14,218 bases of DNA, taken from contig MGQT01000028.1 of the NCBI GenBank assembly GCA_001797935.1, positions 1 through 14,218 on the forward strand, read 5' to 3'. A program made the translations under genes and the position numbers. This stretch comes from Deltaproteobacteria bacterium RBG_16_54_18 (GTDB lineage: Bacteria; Desulfobacterota; B13-G15; RBG-16-54-18). Every line of letters starts with the position of its first letter. The stretch's first letter is position 1. This document shows, one piece after another, positions 13,452 to 14,218 of this stretch. The notes under the pieces are model-generated. The model was not told the origin of the DNA. It worked only from the letters and a program-made list of their open reading frames with translations, and did not search any database.

Positions 13452-14218
13452 CGCCAGTTTACGAAGAAGATGCCCAGGCAGACCATCGGCAGCCCTATCA
13501 TGAGTGAAATGGTGAATTCCTCCTTGAGGAATATCGTGCCGAAGAGAACGGCGAAGATGGGTGTAAAAAAGGTAAAGGCGGAGAGTCTGCTCACGGCATA
13601 CCGGTGAATGAGCTTAAACCAGACAAAGTAACTGAGAAAGGCCACAATAACCGATTGATAAAAGAGAGAAGTGGCGATCGTGAGATTAATCGAGGAAACC
13701 CACGTCGGTTCCAAAATAAGGCTTACTGCAAAGAGGATGGGGATAGAGAAAAAAAGCTGGTACAAAAAAGTATTGATGGGATGAACCTTTTCCGCCATAT
13801 ATCTCTTGATGTAGAGGGTAGTAGCCCCCCAGAAAAAGGCTGCCATGATCTCCAGAATATCCCCGATTAACATCGTCGGCTTGGCCGTATGCGGCTTACC
13901 CAGCAGGACGATAATCAAACCGACAAAGGCAATGATAAGGCCCACGGTCTTCATCAAGGTCAGCCGATCATCCTTCAAAAAAAAGTGTGCCCCTACCGCT
14001 ACCACAAAGGGGCTCAGGTAGACGAAGACCCCTGAGCGGGCGGCGTCGGTGTAGAGCAGTCCGAAATAAATGCAGGCGAATTCCAGTCCGAACAAGAGCC
14101 CTACCATGAATCCATGGAAGAGCATGATATCGGTATGAAATAATCGTTCGCGCACCTTCAGACAATAGATGACACCGCAGATCGATGCTATAAGGGAGCG
14201 CAGGGTACAGGCGAAGAT
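13427..14218 (-). CDS. EamA/DMT-superfamily transporter (partial, N-terminus beyond window)
   Basis: Inner-membrane permease of the drug/metabolite transporter superfamily, usually ten membrane segments in two EamA repeats. The frame is open to the window edge: a GTG at 14155 is possible as a start, but the codons before it read IFACTLRSLIASICGVIYCL, which fits the normal first EamA repeat, so the gene probably begins outside. Of 263 visible residues, AARSGVFVYLSPFVVAVGAHFF is the typical end of repeat one, and ATTLYIKRYMAEK ... LSAFTFFTPIFAVLFGTIFLKEE of repeat two. The C-terminus NWRARTTRGA ends inside the 28-bp repeat array, so the last residues may have been altered by it. Substrate unknown. 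Same strand as the thiolase but 400 bp away, with a separate promoter between. Confidence 0.88.
   Translation of the reverse strand: MFACTLRSLIASICGVIYCLKVRERLFHTDIMLFHGFMVGLLFGLEFACIYFGLLYTDAARSGVFVYLSPFVVAVGAHFFLKDDRLTLMKTVGLIIAFVGLIIVLLGKPHTAKPTMLIGDILEIMAAFFWGATTLYIKRYMAEKVHPINTFLYQLFFSIPILFAVSLILEPTWVSSINLTIATSLFYQSVIVAFLSYFVWFKLIHRYAVSRLSAFTFFTPIFAVLFGTIFLKEEFTISLMIGLPMVCLGIFFVNWRARTTRGA

Overview
The window looks like the chromosome of an anaerobic, probably Desulfobacterota (old Deltaproteobacteria) type Gram-negative bacterium. The grounds are an RNase III gene followed by an Elp3-like radical SAM gene, an MglA-type GTPase, several lipoproteins and a TRAP/acyl-CoA catabolic cluster. 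This placement is inferred from gene content; nothing in the window proves the taxon. No complete mobile element, CRISPR array, rRNA or tRNA was found.

Left part (1-2270, minus strand): a housekeeping operon reads rnc (RNase III), then a radical SAM enzyme whose start overlaps the rnc stop, then rlpA (lytic transglycosylase lipoprotein, cut by the window edge). A good sigma70-type promoter lies so close to the rnc start that the mRNA should be nearly leaderless. Diverging from it is a small lipoprotein gene of unknown function (2437-2895, plus strand), the only supported plus-strand gene.

Middle part (3044-4801, minus strand): a DUF192 lipoprotein and a stand-alone MglA-family small GTPase, then a gene-free AT-rich stretch of 468 bp holding a perfect 25-bp palindrome.

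Right part (4802-13026, minus strand): seven co-oriented genes. In transcription order they are thiolase, short-chain dehydrogenase, IclR-family regulator, AMP-forming acyl/aryl-CoA ligase, and TRAP transporter dctP, dctQ, dctM. Together they suggest a module that imports an organic acid, activates it to a CoA thioester, oxidises a hydroxyl group and cleaves thiolytically, under IclR control. No acyl-CoA dehydrogenase or enoyl-CoA hydratase is present, so the substrate may already be hydroxylated or those steps are encoded elsewhere. The intergenic gaps carry hairpins and palindromes, most strikingly a stem of about 20 bp between dctP and dctQ.

The right end holds an array of 28-bp tandem repeats (about 4 units, DnaA-box-like and also similar to multiple-repeat ends of IS21-type elements). 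It runs into the 3' end of an EamA/DMT-family permease gene that continues past the window edge.
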